This document shows, in pieces, positions 49,851-55,834 of a stretch of 64,000 nt of DNA. This DNA is from Deltaproteobacteria bacterium. GTDB lineage: Bacteria; Desulfobacterota; Binatia; Binatales; Binataceae. The notes below the pieces were generated by a model that was not told where the DNA came from, made no database searches, and saw only the letters and a program-made list of their open reading frames with translations. The position numbers were made by a program, and so were the translations under genes. The stretch covers positions 11,385 through 75,384 of the forward strand of contig PMOH01000316.1 of assembly GCA_003161515.1 (NCBI GenBank). The letters are read 5' to 3'. Every line of letters begins with the position of its first letter. Within the stretch, counting starts at the first letter, position 1.

Positions 49851-50043
49851 ACTATATAATTCCCTTTCGAAAGCGGTTGGGGAGTACGACCGCCTGGTCA
49901 CCGAGATGGTGGGCGTTTCCAATGTCTTAGTGCGACGCGGCGGCACCTCACGCAAGAATCTGTGGCGGGAAGAATCCCCCGAAGAGGCGATGAAGCGGTT
50001 CGGGCAGCCAGCGCCGACGAATCCGCTGCATGTGAACCGATGA
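49834..50043 (+). CDS. 3' part of the interrupted gene, re-started inside cassette 1
   Basis: 69 codons from ATG 49834, which lies inside the methyltransferase gene near the right end of cassette 1. The first 13 residues (MNQGTKLYNSLSK) come from the element and the duplication, and the phage part begins at AVGEYDRLVTEMVGVSNVLV. The rest is a small charged protein (EESPEEAMKRFGQP). The stop overlaps the next start. Whether the fused start is used is not known; the original product would have begun MIPKGARVSK. Confidence 0.6.
   Translation: MNQGTKLYNSLSKAVGEYDRLVTEMVGVSNVLVRRGGTSRKNLWREESPEEAMKRFGQPAPTNPLHVNR
49842..49864 (-). repeat. Terminal inverted repeat, cassette 1 right (diverged)
   Basis: Inverted copy of the 23-bp end with four substitutions in its middle; the outer nine bases and the inner GTCCCT part are kept. 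It contains the methyltransferase stop TAA and encodes residues of the truncated downstream ORF that starts at 49834. Confidence 0.85.
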
Positions 50044-50273
50044 CTCTACCTGTCGACCCGAGAGTCCGGCGCTTGGAACCGGAAGTGGTTTCGCCGGAGA
50101 CCGAACGCGAAGCGCTCCACGTTCGTTTCCAATTCGACACAATCTACGAACATGGCTGCGGCCTAGCTCTCGGCATCGGTCACATCGAGAGCAGCGACCA
50201 CAGCTATGCCGTAACGATGCGGCGACTAGCCGACGGACGTGTCGAGGTTCTGCACGTCCGGGAGATGCGGTAA
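50040..50273 (+). CDS. Small hypothetical protein
   Basis: 77 residues from ATG 50040 (ATGA overlap). Beta-rich pattern (EALHVRFQFDTIYEHGCGLA, SYAVTMRRLADGRVEVLHV). No family recognised. Confidence 0.6.
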   Translation: MTLPVDPRVRRLEPEVVSPETEREALHVRFQFDTIYEHGCGLALGIGHIESSDHSYAVTMRRLADGRVEVLHVREMR

Positions 50274-50602
50274 TGGCAATTCGAATCCAGCGGAAGCGCA
50301 CGCGTGGTTGGAAAGCTCCTGAAGGCGCTGTCTACGTCGGGCGTCCGACCGAATGGGGGAATCCTTGGACGGTTGGGCTCGTGGCCTGCGGCTGTCGCTC
50401 AGCAGGCGAATGCGATCACAATTGCTTTCGCGTCGAAACCGCCGAAGAGGCCGTCGATATGTACCGTCGGTGGGCGTCCGGTTGGAGCGATGAGAAAAAG
50501 CAGCGTTGTCGAGATCAATTGAGTGGAAAAGATCAGATGGACTGGTGTTCACTCGACAAGCCCTGCCACGCGGACGTGACGTTGGAGATCGCGAACGCAT
50601 GA
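50273..50602 (+). CDS. DUF4326 protein
   Basis: 109 residues with the full DUF4326 pattern: RIQRKRTRGWKAPEGAVYVG then RPTEWGNPW, an acidic helix (EEAVDMYRRWASGW), LSGKDQMDWCSLDKPCHADV. The Cys and His residues of this last motif could form a small metal or active site. The family is frequent in phages; its activity is not known to me. The start overlaps the previous stop. Confidence 0.8.
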   Translation: MAIRIQRKRTRGWKAPEGAVYVGRPTEWGNPWTVGLVACGCRSAGECDHNCFRVETAEEAVDMYRRWASGWSDEKKQRCRDQLSGKDQMDWCSLDKPCHADVTLEIANA

Positions 50603-51180
50603 GAGTCCTGCTAACCCAGAGCGAGCGCCTGAACTTCTTCGTCGCCAAGCTGACGTATTGGGACCTCACGTTCGAGCCTCGAGGCCTCGCCAGCGTCGAA
50701 CTCTGTCTCTGCGAAGAGACCGAGAAAAGAGACCACCGCCTCCGCCGGTCGGCCGGCATGAAACACCTGGCCGAGTGCCCCGCCACGGATAGCGAAATGG
50801 AATTCATCGAGCCGCTTTGGGCCCGATGCTGCGCGATCGCCATCGTCGGCCGCATCGGATTCATCAAGCACGCGCCGAAGCCTTGGCGAGTCTATTTCCG
50901 CGACCTGCTCGATCAGCGCGAGCCGCGCGCGGCCGCCCTCGAGGACGGCAGGATGCGGATGCTCGCCGTGGGCGCCCGGCTGCAGGGAATCAACGCGAAG
51001 TACAACGAGAAAGAGGCGCTGGTGTTCATGCTCAAGATCGTCGCGACGATCGCGCGCGCCGGCGGCCGCGAAGAGATTCGGGAATTCCTCAACGGGAATC
51101 CGGTTCCCGCGTCGATCCGATCGCTGGGCTACAGAACCATTGTCGACGATCTCTTGCGCGCAATGGAGTTGCCGTCGTGA
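50599..51180 (+). CDS. Hypothetical protein
   Basis: 193 residues from ATG 50599 (overlap ATGA). A beta N-terminus with CLCEETEKRDHRLRRSAGMK and a helical C-terminal half (MLKIVATIARAGGREEIREF). Its stop TGA is part of a GTGA overlap with the original start of the DUF1064 gene, now separated by cassette 2. No family recognised. Confidence 0.6.
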   Translation: MRVLLTQSERLNFFVAKLTYWDLTFEPRGLASVELCLCEETEKRDHRLRRSAGMKHLAECPATDSEMEFIEPLWARCCAIAIVGRIGFIKHAPKPWRVYFRDLLDQREPRAAALEDGRMRMLAVGARLQGINAKYNEKEALVFMLKIVATIARAGGREEIREFLNGNPVPASIRSLGYRTIVDDLLRAMELPS

Positions 51181-51187
51181 AAGTAAG
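51180..51187. repeat. 8-bp target-site duplication, cassette 2 (partner 51711-51718)
   Basis: AAAGTAAG is present as a perfect direct repeat directly outside both ends of cassette 2. Its first base is the last base of the upstream stop codon. Confidence 0.92.
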
Positions 51188-51210
51188 GGGAATTATTGAT
51201 TTGAGTCCCT
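51188..51210 (+). repeat. Terminal inverted repeat, cassette 2 left
   Basis: Same 23 bp as at 49167 and 52862. AAGGGGAA at the junction and the TTG at 51201 open a short frame (MSPSPHNANP, stop at 51231-51233) that overlaps the Mom-like ATG 51220 by 14 nt, a possible coupled leader. Confidence 0.92.
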
Positions 51211-51219
51211 CGCCGCACA

Positions 51220-51687
51220 ATGCAAATCCGTAGAGCACAACCATGCGAAACGCGAAAACTAAAAGACTGGATCGCAGCGAATCACTACCTGCAATCCGCT
51301 CCTCCGGGATTTGTGCATCTCTACGAGTTCATCGAGGGCAAGGAATTGATCGGCGGGATGATTTTGGGCCGCCCATCCGCGAAGCAATACAACCCCGACA
51401 AAATCCTCCAACTTCACCGCGTCTTTTTCATCGACGATACCGCCCCGAATGTCGAGAGTCAGGGACTTTCCATGATGCGCCGCATGGTTCGGGTTTGGAT
51501 ACCGCAGATTCGCGGTCTCTTGTCCTATTCCGATCCAAGCATCGGCCACGAAGGGACGATTTACGAGGCCGATATGTGGTGTCCGCTCGGCCTGACCGAC
51601 GAACACTGGGGCTACGGGTGGAAAAGCCGCGAAGGACGGCGCGATCAACGGGTCAGTCGCAAGATGCGATGGTTTAGAACGCCATGA
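51220..51687 (+). CDS. Mom-like DNA hypermodification protein (GNAT fold)
   Basis: 155 residues. The pattern is that of the phage Mom family: ANHYLQSAPPGFVHLYEF, a glycine-rich strand ELIGGMILGRPSAK, the LQLHRVFFIDDTAPNVESQG segment, and LLSYSDPSIGHEGTIYEADM near 103-122. In phage Mu, Mom converts adenine to N6-(carbamoylmethyl)adenine and blocks many restriction enzymes. Here the gene is the cargo of cassette 2. Its stop overlaps the ATG of the next gene. The substrate base is inferred only from the family. Confidence 0.78.
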   Translation: MQIRRAQPCETRKLKDWIAANHYLQSAPPGFVHLYEFIEGKELIGGMILGRPSAKQYNPDKILQLHRVFFIDDTAPNVESQGLSMMRRMVRVWIPQIRGLLSYSDPSIGHEGTIYEADMWCPLGLTDEHWGYGWKSREGRRDQRVSRKMRWFRTP

Positions 51688-52040
51688 AGGGACTCAAATC
51701 AATAATTCCCAAAGTAAGTCTCGGCGGCGAGAGCGGCAACAAGTACGGCGCGCGCAAGACAAGCTGCGGGAAGCACATCCATGATTCCAATCGCGAAGCT
51801 CAACGATGTGCAGAACTGCGGCTCATGGAGAAGGGCCGCTTGATCGCTGATTTGATATTCCAGCCAGCGTTTCCCATGTGGTACGGCGACAACCTGATCT
51901 GCACTTACGTCGCTGATTTTATGTACCACGAGGAAGATGAACTCGTTGTCGAAGACGTGAAGGGTAAAGCCACAGATAGTTACATTATCAAGCGCAAAAT
52001 GCTCAAGGCATTTTATGGAATCACGGTGAGGGAGACTTGA
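51684..52040 (+). CDS. DUF1064 nuclease-like protein, N-terminus replaced by cassette 2
   Basis: 118 residues. NKYGARKTSCGKHIHDSNRE then AQRCAELRLMEKG, an IFQPAFPMWY strand, YVADFMYHEEDELVVEDVKG and TDSYIIKRKMLKAFYGI match DUF1064, a small PD-(D/E)XK-like phage family with the VEDVKG core. Its first ten residues (MKGLKSIIPK) now come from the element end and duplication. Before insertion it most likely began MKVSLGG from GTG 51177, about 110 residues. The catalytic part is intact. Confidence 0.78.
   Translation: MKGLKSIIPKVSLGGESGNKYGARKTSCGKHIHDSNREAQRCAELRLMEKGRLIADLIFQPAFPMWYGDNLICTYVADFMYHEEDELVVEDVKGKATDSYIIKRKMLKAFYGITVRET
51688..51710 (-). repeat. Terminal inverted repeat, cassette 2 right
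   Basis: Perfect inverted copy of the left end. Read outward in the operon direction it codes for GLKSIIP of the new N-terminus of the DUF1064 protein, so the element end is now protein-coding. Confidence 0.92.
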
Positions 52041-52681
52041 ACGTCAGAGATCGCATAATCGGCTTTAGTCGGGTCAGGGCTTCTGAACTTAAGGCCAATC
52101 CTTCCAATCCGAGGCAGCACGATGAGCGCGAGCGCGAGGTCTTTGGCGACCTACTCTCACGGATCGGGTTTGCCGGAGCACTTCTCGCATATCGCAACGC
52201 CGACGGCGAACTCGAGCTGGTAGATGGCGCGCTACGCAAGGATCTGATGGAGGACCAAGAAGTCCCCGTGCTCGAGACTGACCTGACTCCCGACGAAGCG
52301 CGCGAGCTTCTGCTGTTCTTCGATCGCGTCGCCGGGATGGCGACCTACAATCCGGAGATCACGCTCGAGCTGGTCGAGCGTCTCAACCTGAACGGCGACG
52401 CGGCCGCGCTCGCGCACCTCGCCGATGAGATGGAGGCGGAGGCGCAGATCGAGAGCATGTCCTCGGAAGCCAATCCGGAGACCGCGGGCGGTACGTCGCA
52501 ACCAGGTGGTCGGAAGAAGCGCGGCGAGGATACGGGACCCACGCCGATCAAGGCTGTGATTTCAGTTTTCGAGCTCCAGATAGTGGAACGTGCGCTCAGT
52601 GCGACCCAAGAAAAAAATCGCGGGACCGCACTCAGCATCATCTGCCAAGCATTTCTCAATTCGATAGGAGAGACGAATTGA
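52037..52681 (+). CDS. ParB/sulfiredoxin-like nuclease-domain protein
   Basis: 214 residues; TTG start overlapping the previous stop. The ParB-N fold is recognisable: VRASELKANPSNPRQHDERE, LLAYRNADGELELVDGALRK and VPVLETDLTPDEARELLLFF. The usual DGHxR is DGALR here. The C-terminal half is a helical region with an acidic linker. In phages such proteins often accompany methyltransferases. An NTP-dependent or DNA-binding role is possible. Confidence 0.7.
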   Translation: MNVRDRIIGFSRVRASELKANPSNPRQHDEREREVFGDLLSRIGFAGALLAYRNADGELELVDGALRKDLMEDQEVPVLETDLTPDEARELLLFFDRVAGMATYNPEITLELVERLNLNGDAAALAHLADEMEAEAQIESMSSEANPETAGGTSQPGGRKKRGEDTGPTPIKAVISVFELQIVERALSATQEKNRGTALSIICQAFLNSIGETN

Positions 52682-52878
52682 AAACTCTACGTCCAAAGAA
52701 AAAACCAATCTGGGGGATGCTTATCTATCGCACTACCAGCAAAGGCGTAGACCACATGCCGGAGATCCTGAATCAGATGACCGCCCAAGAGGCTCGGCAA
52801 GCGAAGGTCTGCATGGCGGGCGGCAACACGATGGTCGTGTTCTACCCGATGCTCAAGAAAGGGGAATTATTGATTTGA
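52678..52878 (+). CDS. Small protein truncated at its 3' end by cassette 3
   Basis: 66 residues ending KKGELLI, the last four residues and the stop being supplied by cassette 3. Taking the cassette and one duplication out gives a 70-residue protein ending GVRYEGREN, with a stop at 53622-53624 that overlaps the TTG of the ASCH gene, the normal architecture here. The body (IWGMLIYRTTSKGVDHMPEI, MAGGNTMVVFYPML) is a small fold of unknown role. Loss of nine residues may be tolerated. Confidence 0.7.
   Translation: MKTLRPKKKPIWGMLIYRTTSKGVDHMPEILNQMTAQEARQAKVCMAGGNTMVVFYPMLKKGELLI
52854..52861. repeat. 8-bp target-site duplication, cassette 3 (partner 53588-53595)
   Basis: CAAGAAAG is a perfect direct repeat directly outside both ends of cassette 3. 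Confidence 0.92.
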
Positions 52879-52884
52879 GTCCCT
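52862..52884 (+). repeat. Terminal inverted repeat, cassette 3 left
   Basis: Same 23 bp as the other left ends. AAAGGGGAA at the junction and the TTG at 52875 inside the repeat start the cargo gene itself (MSPSIKNS), the clearest case of the repeat serving as a translation start. Confidence 0.92.
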
Positions 52885-53582
52885 CAATCAAAAACTCTCT
52901 CGTTTGGTTAGACCTTTGCTCCGGCCTAGGTGGCGCGAGTCAGCCGGCGTTGGATCGCGGTTGGAGGGTTATCAGAATCGACCTTGACTCTCGCTTCAGG
53001 CCCGACATCGTGGCCGACGTTCGCGCGCTGCCGCTCAAGGGCTATTGGGAATCTAGGGCGCTCCGCATCGATGTGCTGTGGGCGAGTCCGCCTTGCCAGG
53101 ATTTTAGCAAACACGGACTGCGTTGCTTCTATCCGAATCCGCCGGAGCCGGATTTATCAATCGCTAACGCCGTCGGGGCGTTGATCAACCGACTTCAACC
53201 GCGTTTCTGGGTGATTGAGAACGTGTGGGCGGCTCGTCCGTGGTTCACGAAGCTGTTCGGTCAGGTACGCGCCAAGCCGCCAGGCCACGCGCTGTGGTCC
53301 AACCTCGCATTCCTGCTTCCGAACATCGAGCCGCACAAGAGTTCCAGCGTCCAACTTAAGTCGAGAGGCATCGGAGCGATTCCAGGAAAACCAGGCGATT
53401 GGCGCAAGACCTATCGAGGCCTTAGAGAGAGGCATGCCACCGGAATAAGACCCGTCAAAGCTACGCCGGGGCGCTGGATGGGCAGTCACCACGATATGAC
53501 GCCAGCGGAAGCAGCCGTAATTCCCTATCCGATCGGTGAGGCCATCTGCGCAGCGGTGGAGCGAAGGGACTCAAATCAATAA
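52875..53582 (+). CDS. C5-cytosine DNA methyltransferase-like protein
   Basis: 235 residues. Motif I WLDLCSGLGGASQPAL at 11-26, motif IV SPPCQDFSKHG with the catalytic Cys at about 74, and motif VI WVIENVW with ENV at 115-117 are in the usual order. The C-terminal part is short compared with full bacterial enzymes (often over 300 residues), so the target-recognition part is reduced or unusual. All three key motifs are intact. Cargo of cassette 3, transcribed with the operon. Confidence 0.83.
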   Translation: MSPSIKNSLVWLDLCSGLGGASQPALDRGWRVIRIDLDSRFRPDIVADVRALPLKGYWESRALRIDVLWASPPCQDFSKHGLRCFYPNPPEPDLSIANAVGALINRLQPRFWVIENVWAARPWFTKLFGQVRAKPPGHALWSNLAFLLPNIEPHKSSSVQLKSRGIGAIPGKPGDWRKTYRGLRERHATGIRPVKATPGRWMGSHHDMTPAEAAVIPYPIGEAICAAVERRDSNQ

Positions 53583-53587
53583 TTCCC
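53565..53587 (-). repeat. Terminal inverted repeat, cassette 3 right
   Basis: Perfect inverted copy of the left end; it holds the last codons and the TAA stop of the cargo methyltransferase. Confidence 0.92.
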
Positions 53588-53620
53588 CAAGAAAGGGGTC
53601 AGGTACGAGGGGAGAGAAAA

Positions 53621-54145
53621 TTGAAAGCACTAACTTTAACGCAGCCGTGGGCTAGCCTTGTGGCCTTGGGGTTAAAACACATCGAGACTAGGAGTTGGAG
53701 CACGGGATATCGGGGACCGCTGGCTATCCATGCCGCGAAAGGTTTTCCGAACGACTGCAAAGAACTATGTATCGAGGAGCCGTTTCGTTCCGTACTCTTG
53801 GTTGCAGGCATCGGCGGGGCAAGCGAGTTGCCGCGCGGCGAGATGATCGCCACGGCCAAGCTTCTCGGGTGCGTGCGTATTGTCCATCCGCGCGCACTGA
53901 TTGCGGAAGCGCATCGAACTCTGATGGGCCGAGATTTTGAGCCATTGACCGATCAAGAGATGGCGTTCGGCGATTACACGCCGGGACGATATGCGTGGGT
54001 GATCGGTGAAGTGCAAATGCTCGAAGACCCGATCGTCGTGAAGGGCGCGCTCGGGCTGTGGGAATGGACGAATGATTGCCCGCACGTCGGGTGTCAGCGC
54101 CCGATGCCGCACGAACACAAGATCGAAGGGCCAGTGCAGGCATGA
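53621..54145 (+). CDS. ASCH-domain protein
   Basis: 174 residues from TTG 53621 with GAGGGGAGAG upstream. The ASCH fold is clear: ALTLTQPWASLVALGLKHIE then TRSWSTGYRGPLAIHAAKG, and later FGDYTPGRYAWVIGEVQML. ASCH/PUA-like domains bind RNA or modified nucleic acid. An ASCH protein beside three base-modification genes invites the idea of recognising a modified base or its precursor, but this is inference. Confidence 0.85.
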   Translation: MKALTLTQPWASLVALGLKHIETRSWSTGYRGPLAIHAAKGFPNDCKELCIEEPFRSVLLVAGIGGASELPRGEMIATAKLLGCVRIVHPRALIAEAHRTLMGRDFEPLTDQEMAFGDYTPGRYAWVIGEVQMLEDPIVVKGALGLWEWTNDCPHVGCQRPMPHEHKIEGPVQA

Positions 54146-54339
54146 GCCGGGAACAGATCGCGGGATTGAGTGGCCGCAGGCCCATGTTCGATTTCAAAGA
54201 ACCGCCGCCGCGAGAAGGGCGATTCTCCTGCATTTGCTTTGCGACCGACCGAGAGACCGGGAAAGTAATTACGATCCTGACAAATTGTAGCTTGACTTGG
54301 TGCCAAGAGTGCATATCCGAATGGTGGTTTGCGATATGA
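54142..54339 (+). CDS. Small Cys-rich hypothetical protein
   Basis: 65 residues (ATGA overlaps at both ends). RFSCICFATDRETGKVITIL then TNCSLTWCQECISEWWF has five Cys residues, probably one zinc site. No family recognised. Confidence 0.6.
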   Translation: MSREQIAGLSGRRPMFDFKEPPPREGRFSCICFATDRETGKVITILTNCSLTWCQECISEWWFAI

Positions 54340-54629
54340 GCGAGCACGCCTGCCATAACCCGAACTGCGGAAAGCCTATCCCGCCGCATCTCGTTTCACA
54401 TAGCTCGGCTTGGTTCGCGCTTCCGAAGAAACTCCGAGATGACATCTGGCGCACCTATCGCGCGGGGCAGGAAGACGACAAGCGTCCCACGATGACCTAT
54501 ATCGACGCGCTGGATGCGTGCATCAAATTCTGGCGTGAGAACCATACCCAATGCCGGATTCCAAAGCGGACTGTTTCTCGGGAGCGCATCCATGCGATAG
54601 GGAATCGAGTTGGAGTTAGAGAGAACTGA
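54336..54629 (+). CDS. Small hypothetical protein with zinc-like N-terminus
   Basis: 97 residues. HACHNPNCGKPIPPHLVSH may bind metal; the rest is helical (LRDDIWRTYRAGQEDDKRPT, IDALDACIKFWREN). Overlaps both neighbours. No family recognised. Confidence 0.6.
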   Translation: MSEHACHNPNCGKPIPPHLVSHSSAWFALPKKLRDDIWRTYRAGQEDDKRPTMTYIDALDACIKFWRENHTQCRIPKRTVSRERIHAIGNRVGVREN

Positions 54630-54781
54630 TGCCTGCAACCGGACGTTGTACGAAATGCGGAAGACGGCGCGCGCGATGCGGTGCCTACCACTTCCTGCAA
54701 TGGTGCGAGGGCAAGCCCTTCGTTTGTCACGGGTGCTTAAGTGCGAAACGGCGTCCCCTACAAAATCGACAAGCTCGATAA
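54629..54781 (+). CDS. 50-residue zinc-ribbon peptide
   Basis: ATG 54629 overlaps the preceding stop (TGATG). The peptide carries CTKC near the start, C at 17 and 26, and CHGC near 33-36 (FVCHGCLSAKRR), so a zinc ribbon or knuckle is likely, with a basic tail. The next gene starts 41 nt before its end. Overlap pattern and Cys spacing support a real gene. Confidence 0.6.
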   Translation: MPATGRCTKCGRRRARCGAYHFLQWCEGKPFVCHGCLSAKRRPLQNRQAR

Positions 54782-55406
54782 CGCCAACGTCGGGGAGAAG
54801 ATCCGACTCCGCCGGCGCGCGCTGCGACGCCTGATGGAAATTGGCTCCGTTCCCTTCGTCCTCGATGCCTACGCCGGATATGGTCGCATCTGGGCGCAGT
54901 GCTACCGCGATTTCGATGGCGTAGCGATCGAGAAGGTCGAGGAGAAGTGCTACGCATTGGCCTCGATGCGCCCGACGTGGCCGGTTTACTGCACCGATTC
55001 CCCTTCGGCGATCAAGCAGGGGATTCTGTCCCGCTTCCCGATAAATTTTGTTGATTGCGACACATATGGCGCTCCCTGGGAGGCGATCGAAACGTTCTTC
55101 GCGTCAATGGGTCACCAAGGGCAGGAATGGGGCGTGGAGCCGGTCTTCCAGCCTCGGTTGGATATCGTGGCGACGGACGGAGGGGGGCTCGGCGCTAGGT
55201 TCACTGGACTTTGGGAGCTTCCGCGATTTCAACCTTATGTTCAGCGCTTTGGCGCGGCGCGCATGTTCGAGCGCTATCCTGAAGTGGCGAAGGAGATGAT
55301 CCAGGACCTCGCGCGCCCGGCTGGCTACGAGCTGGTAGACTGGATCGCGTTGCGGTGTGGCCGCGACAAATCGATGCTGGTATTTTGGGCTGGAATGCAA
55401 TGCTGA
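54741..55406 (+). CDS. Class I AdoMet-dependent methyltransferase-like protein
   Basis: 221 residues, GTG start. VPFVLDAYAGYGRIWAQCYR is an AdoMet-binding motif I, IEKVEEKCYALASM follows as motif II, and NFVDCDTYGAPWEAIETFFA matches the region of motif IV. No DPPY or PCQ motif, so the target need not be DNA. The operon position suggests nucleic-acid or precursor modification. TRM-like enzymes share the AYAGYG style motif. Confidence 0.7.
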   Translation: MRNGVPYKIDKLDNANVGEKIRLRRRALRRLMEIGSVPFVLDAYAGYGRIWAQCYRDFDGVAIEKVEEKCYALASMRPTWPVYCTDSPSAIKQGILSRFPINFVDCDTYGAPWEAIETFFASMGHQGQEWGVEPVFQPRLDIVATDGGGLGARFTGLWELPRFQPYVQRFGAARMFERYPEVAKEMIQDLARPAGYELVDWIALRCGRDKSMLVFWAGMQC

Positions 55407-55834
55407 TGTTTAGATTCGATCACGACGATCTCGACGGCGATCTCCTGATCGTCAGCGGAGTCGCGTGGGTCGCTGAGATACTGGGACGCGACCGCAAGTA
55501 TCGATACGAGCGCAGATTCATCAAATCCCGCGAGCAGCTCGACAATCATCGTGACGACTGCTCGCCCGTTGGTGGATGTTTCTGCCAGCCGCTGGGATTC
55601 CGAATCGTGCTCCAGGACTGCTCGCCGCCGCCCATCTTCCTCCAATGCGCCGAAGACCGCACGGTTCGCACGTTCTGGAAGGTAGAGAGGCTGGGCACGG
55701 GCGCGGAGTGGTCGATGGTCTCGGAGAAGGAGATGCGCCGGGTCCTCGCGCAAGGGCGCTCTGTGCCCAAGCGGGCCCAGGTGGAACCATGCGCACCCGT
55801 CAGCCGCAAGTTCCACCTCCCGCGCGAAGCCTAA
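55406..55834 (+). CDS. Hypothetical protein, end of the rightward operon
   Basis: 142 residues from ATG 55406 (TGATG overlap; ATG 55400 is an alternative). FRFDHDDLDGDLLIVSGVAW begins a beta-rich domain with a Cys cluster (HRDDCSPVGGCFCQPLGF). Its stop overlaps the stop of the converging homing endonuclease gene by 4 nt. No family recognised. Confidence 0.6.
   Translation: MFRFDHDDLDGDLLIVSGVAWVAEILGRDRKYRYERRFIKSREQLDNHRDDCSPVGGCFCQPLGFRIVLQDCSPPPIFLQCAEDRTVRTFWKVERLGTGAEWSMVSEKEMRRVLAQGRSVPKRAQVEPCAPVSRKFHLPREA

Larger units (their letters stand above)
49167..49864 (+). mobile_element. Cassette 1: 698-bp transposon-like element carrying an amino-methyltransferase
   Basis: The left end (49167-49189) starts GGGAATTATTG and ends GAGTCCCT. 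The right end is its inverted copy (49842-49864) with four differences out of 23. Both are flanked by TTTCGAAA. The only gene is the methyltransferase 49197-49850, whose stop lies in the right end; there is no transposase. The diverged right end suggests this copy is the oldest of the three or not recently mobile. The 8-bp duplication and GG ends fit several IS families (ISL3, IS6, IS1595, IS256 have such traits), and I cannot choose between them. Confidence 0.88.
51188..51710 (+). mobile_element. Cassette 2: 523-bp transposon-like element carrying a Mom-like gene
   Basis: Perfect 23-bp inverted ends (51188-51210 and 51688-51710) and an 8-bp duplication AAAGTAAG. The only gene is 51220-51687. 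Removing the element plus one duplication (531 bp, a multiple of three) recreates the DUF1064 gene with a GTG start at 51177 that overlaps the upstream stop. It is the smallest of the three cassettes and has no room for a transposase. Confidence 0.92.
52862..53587 (+). mobile_element. Cassette 3: 726-bp transposon-like element carrying a C5-cytosine methyltransferase-like gene
   Basis: Perfect 23-bp inverted ends (52862-52884 and 53565-53587) and an 8-bp duplication CAAGAAAG. The single gene 52875-53582 starts inside the left end and stops inside the right end, so the element consists of little more than its cargo. Its start overlaps the stop of the truncated phage gene (TTGA). No transposase. 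Confidence 0.92.

Noticed and set aside
49167..53587. CRISPR array or REP-type reading of the repeated 23-bp sequence
   Set aside because: Copies occur in inverted pairs around single genes with 8-bp target duplications, not as evenly spaced direct repeats with spacers.
49167..53587. The six repeats as attachment or excision sites of the integrase
   Set aside because: Different flanking 8-mers at each cassette and inverted orientation indicate transposition; tyrosine-integrase sites would be direct repeats with a common core.
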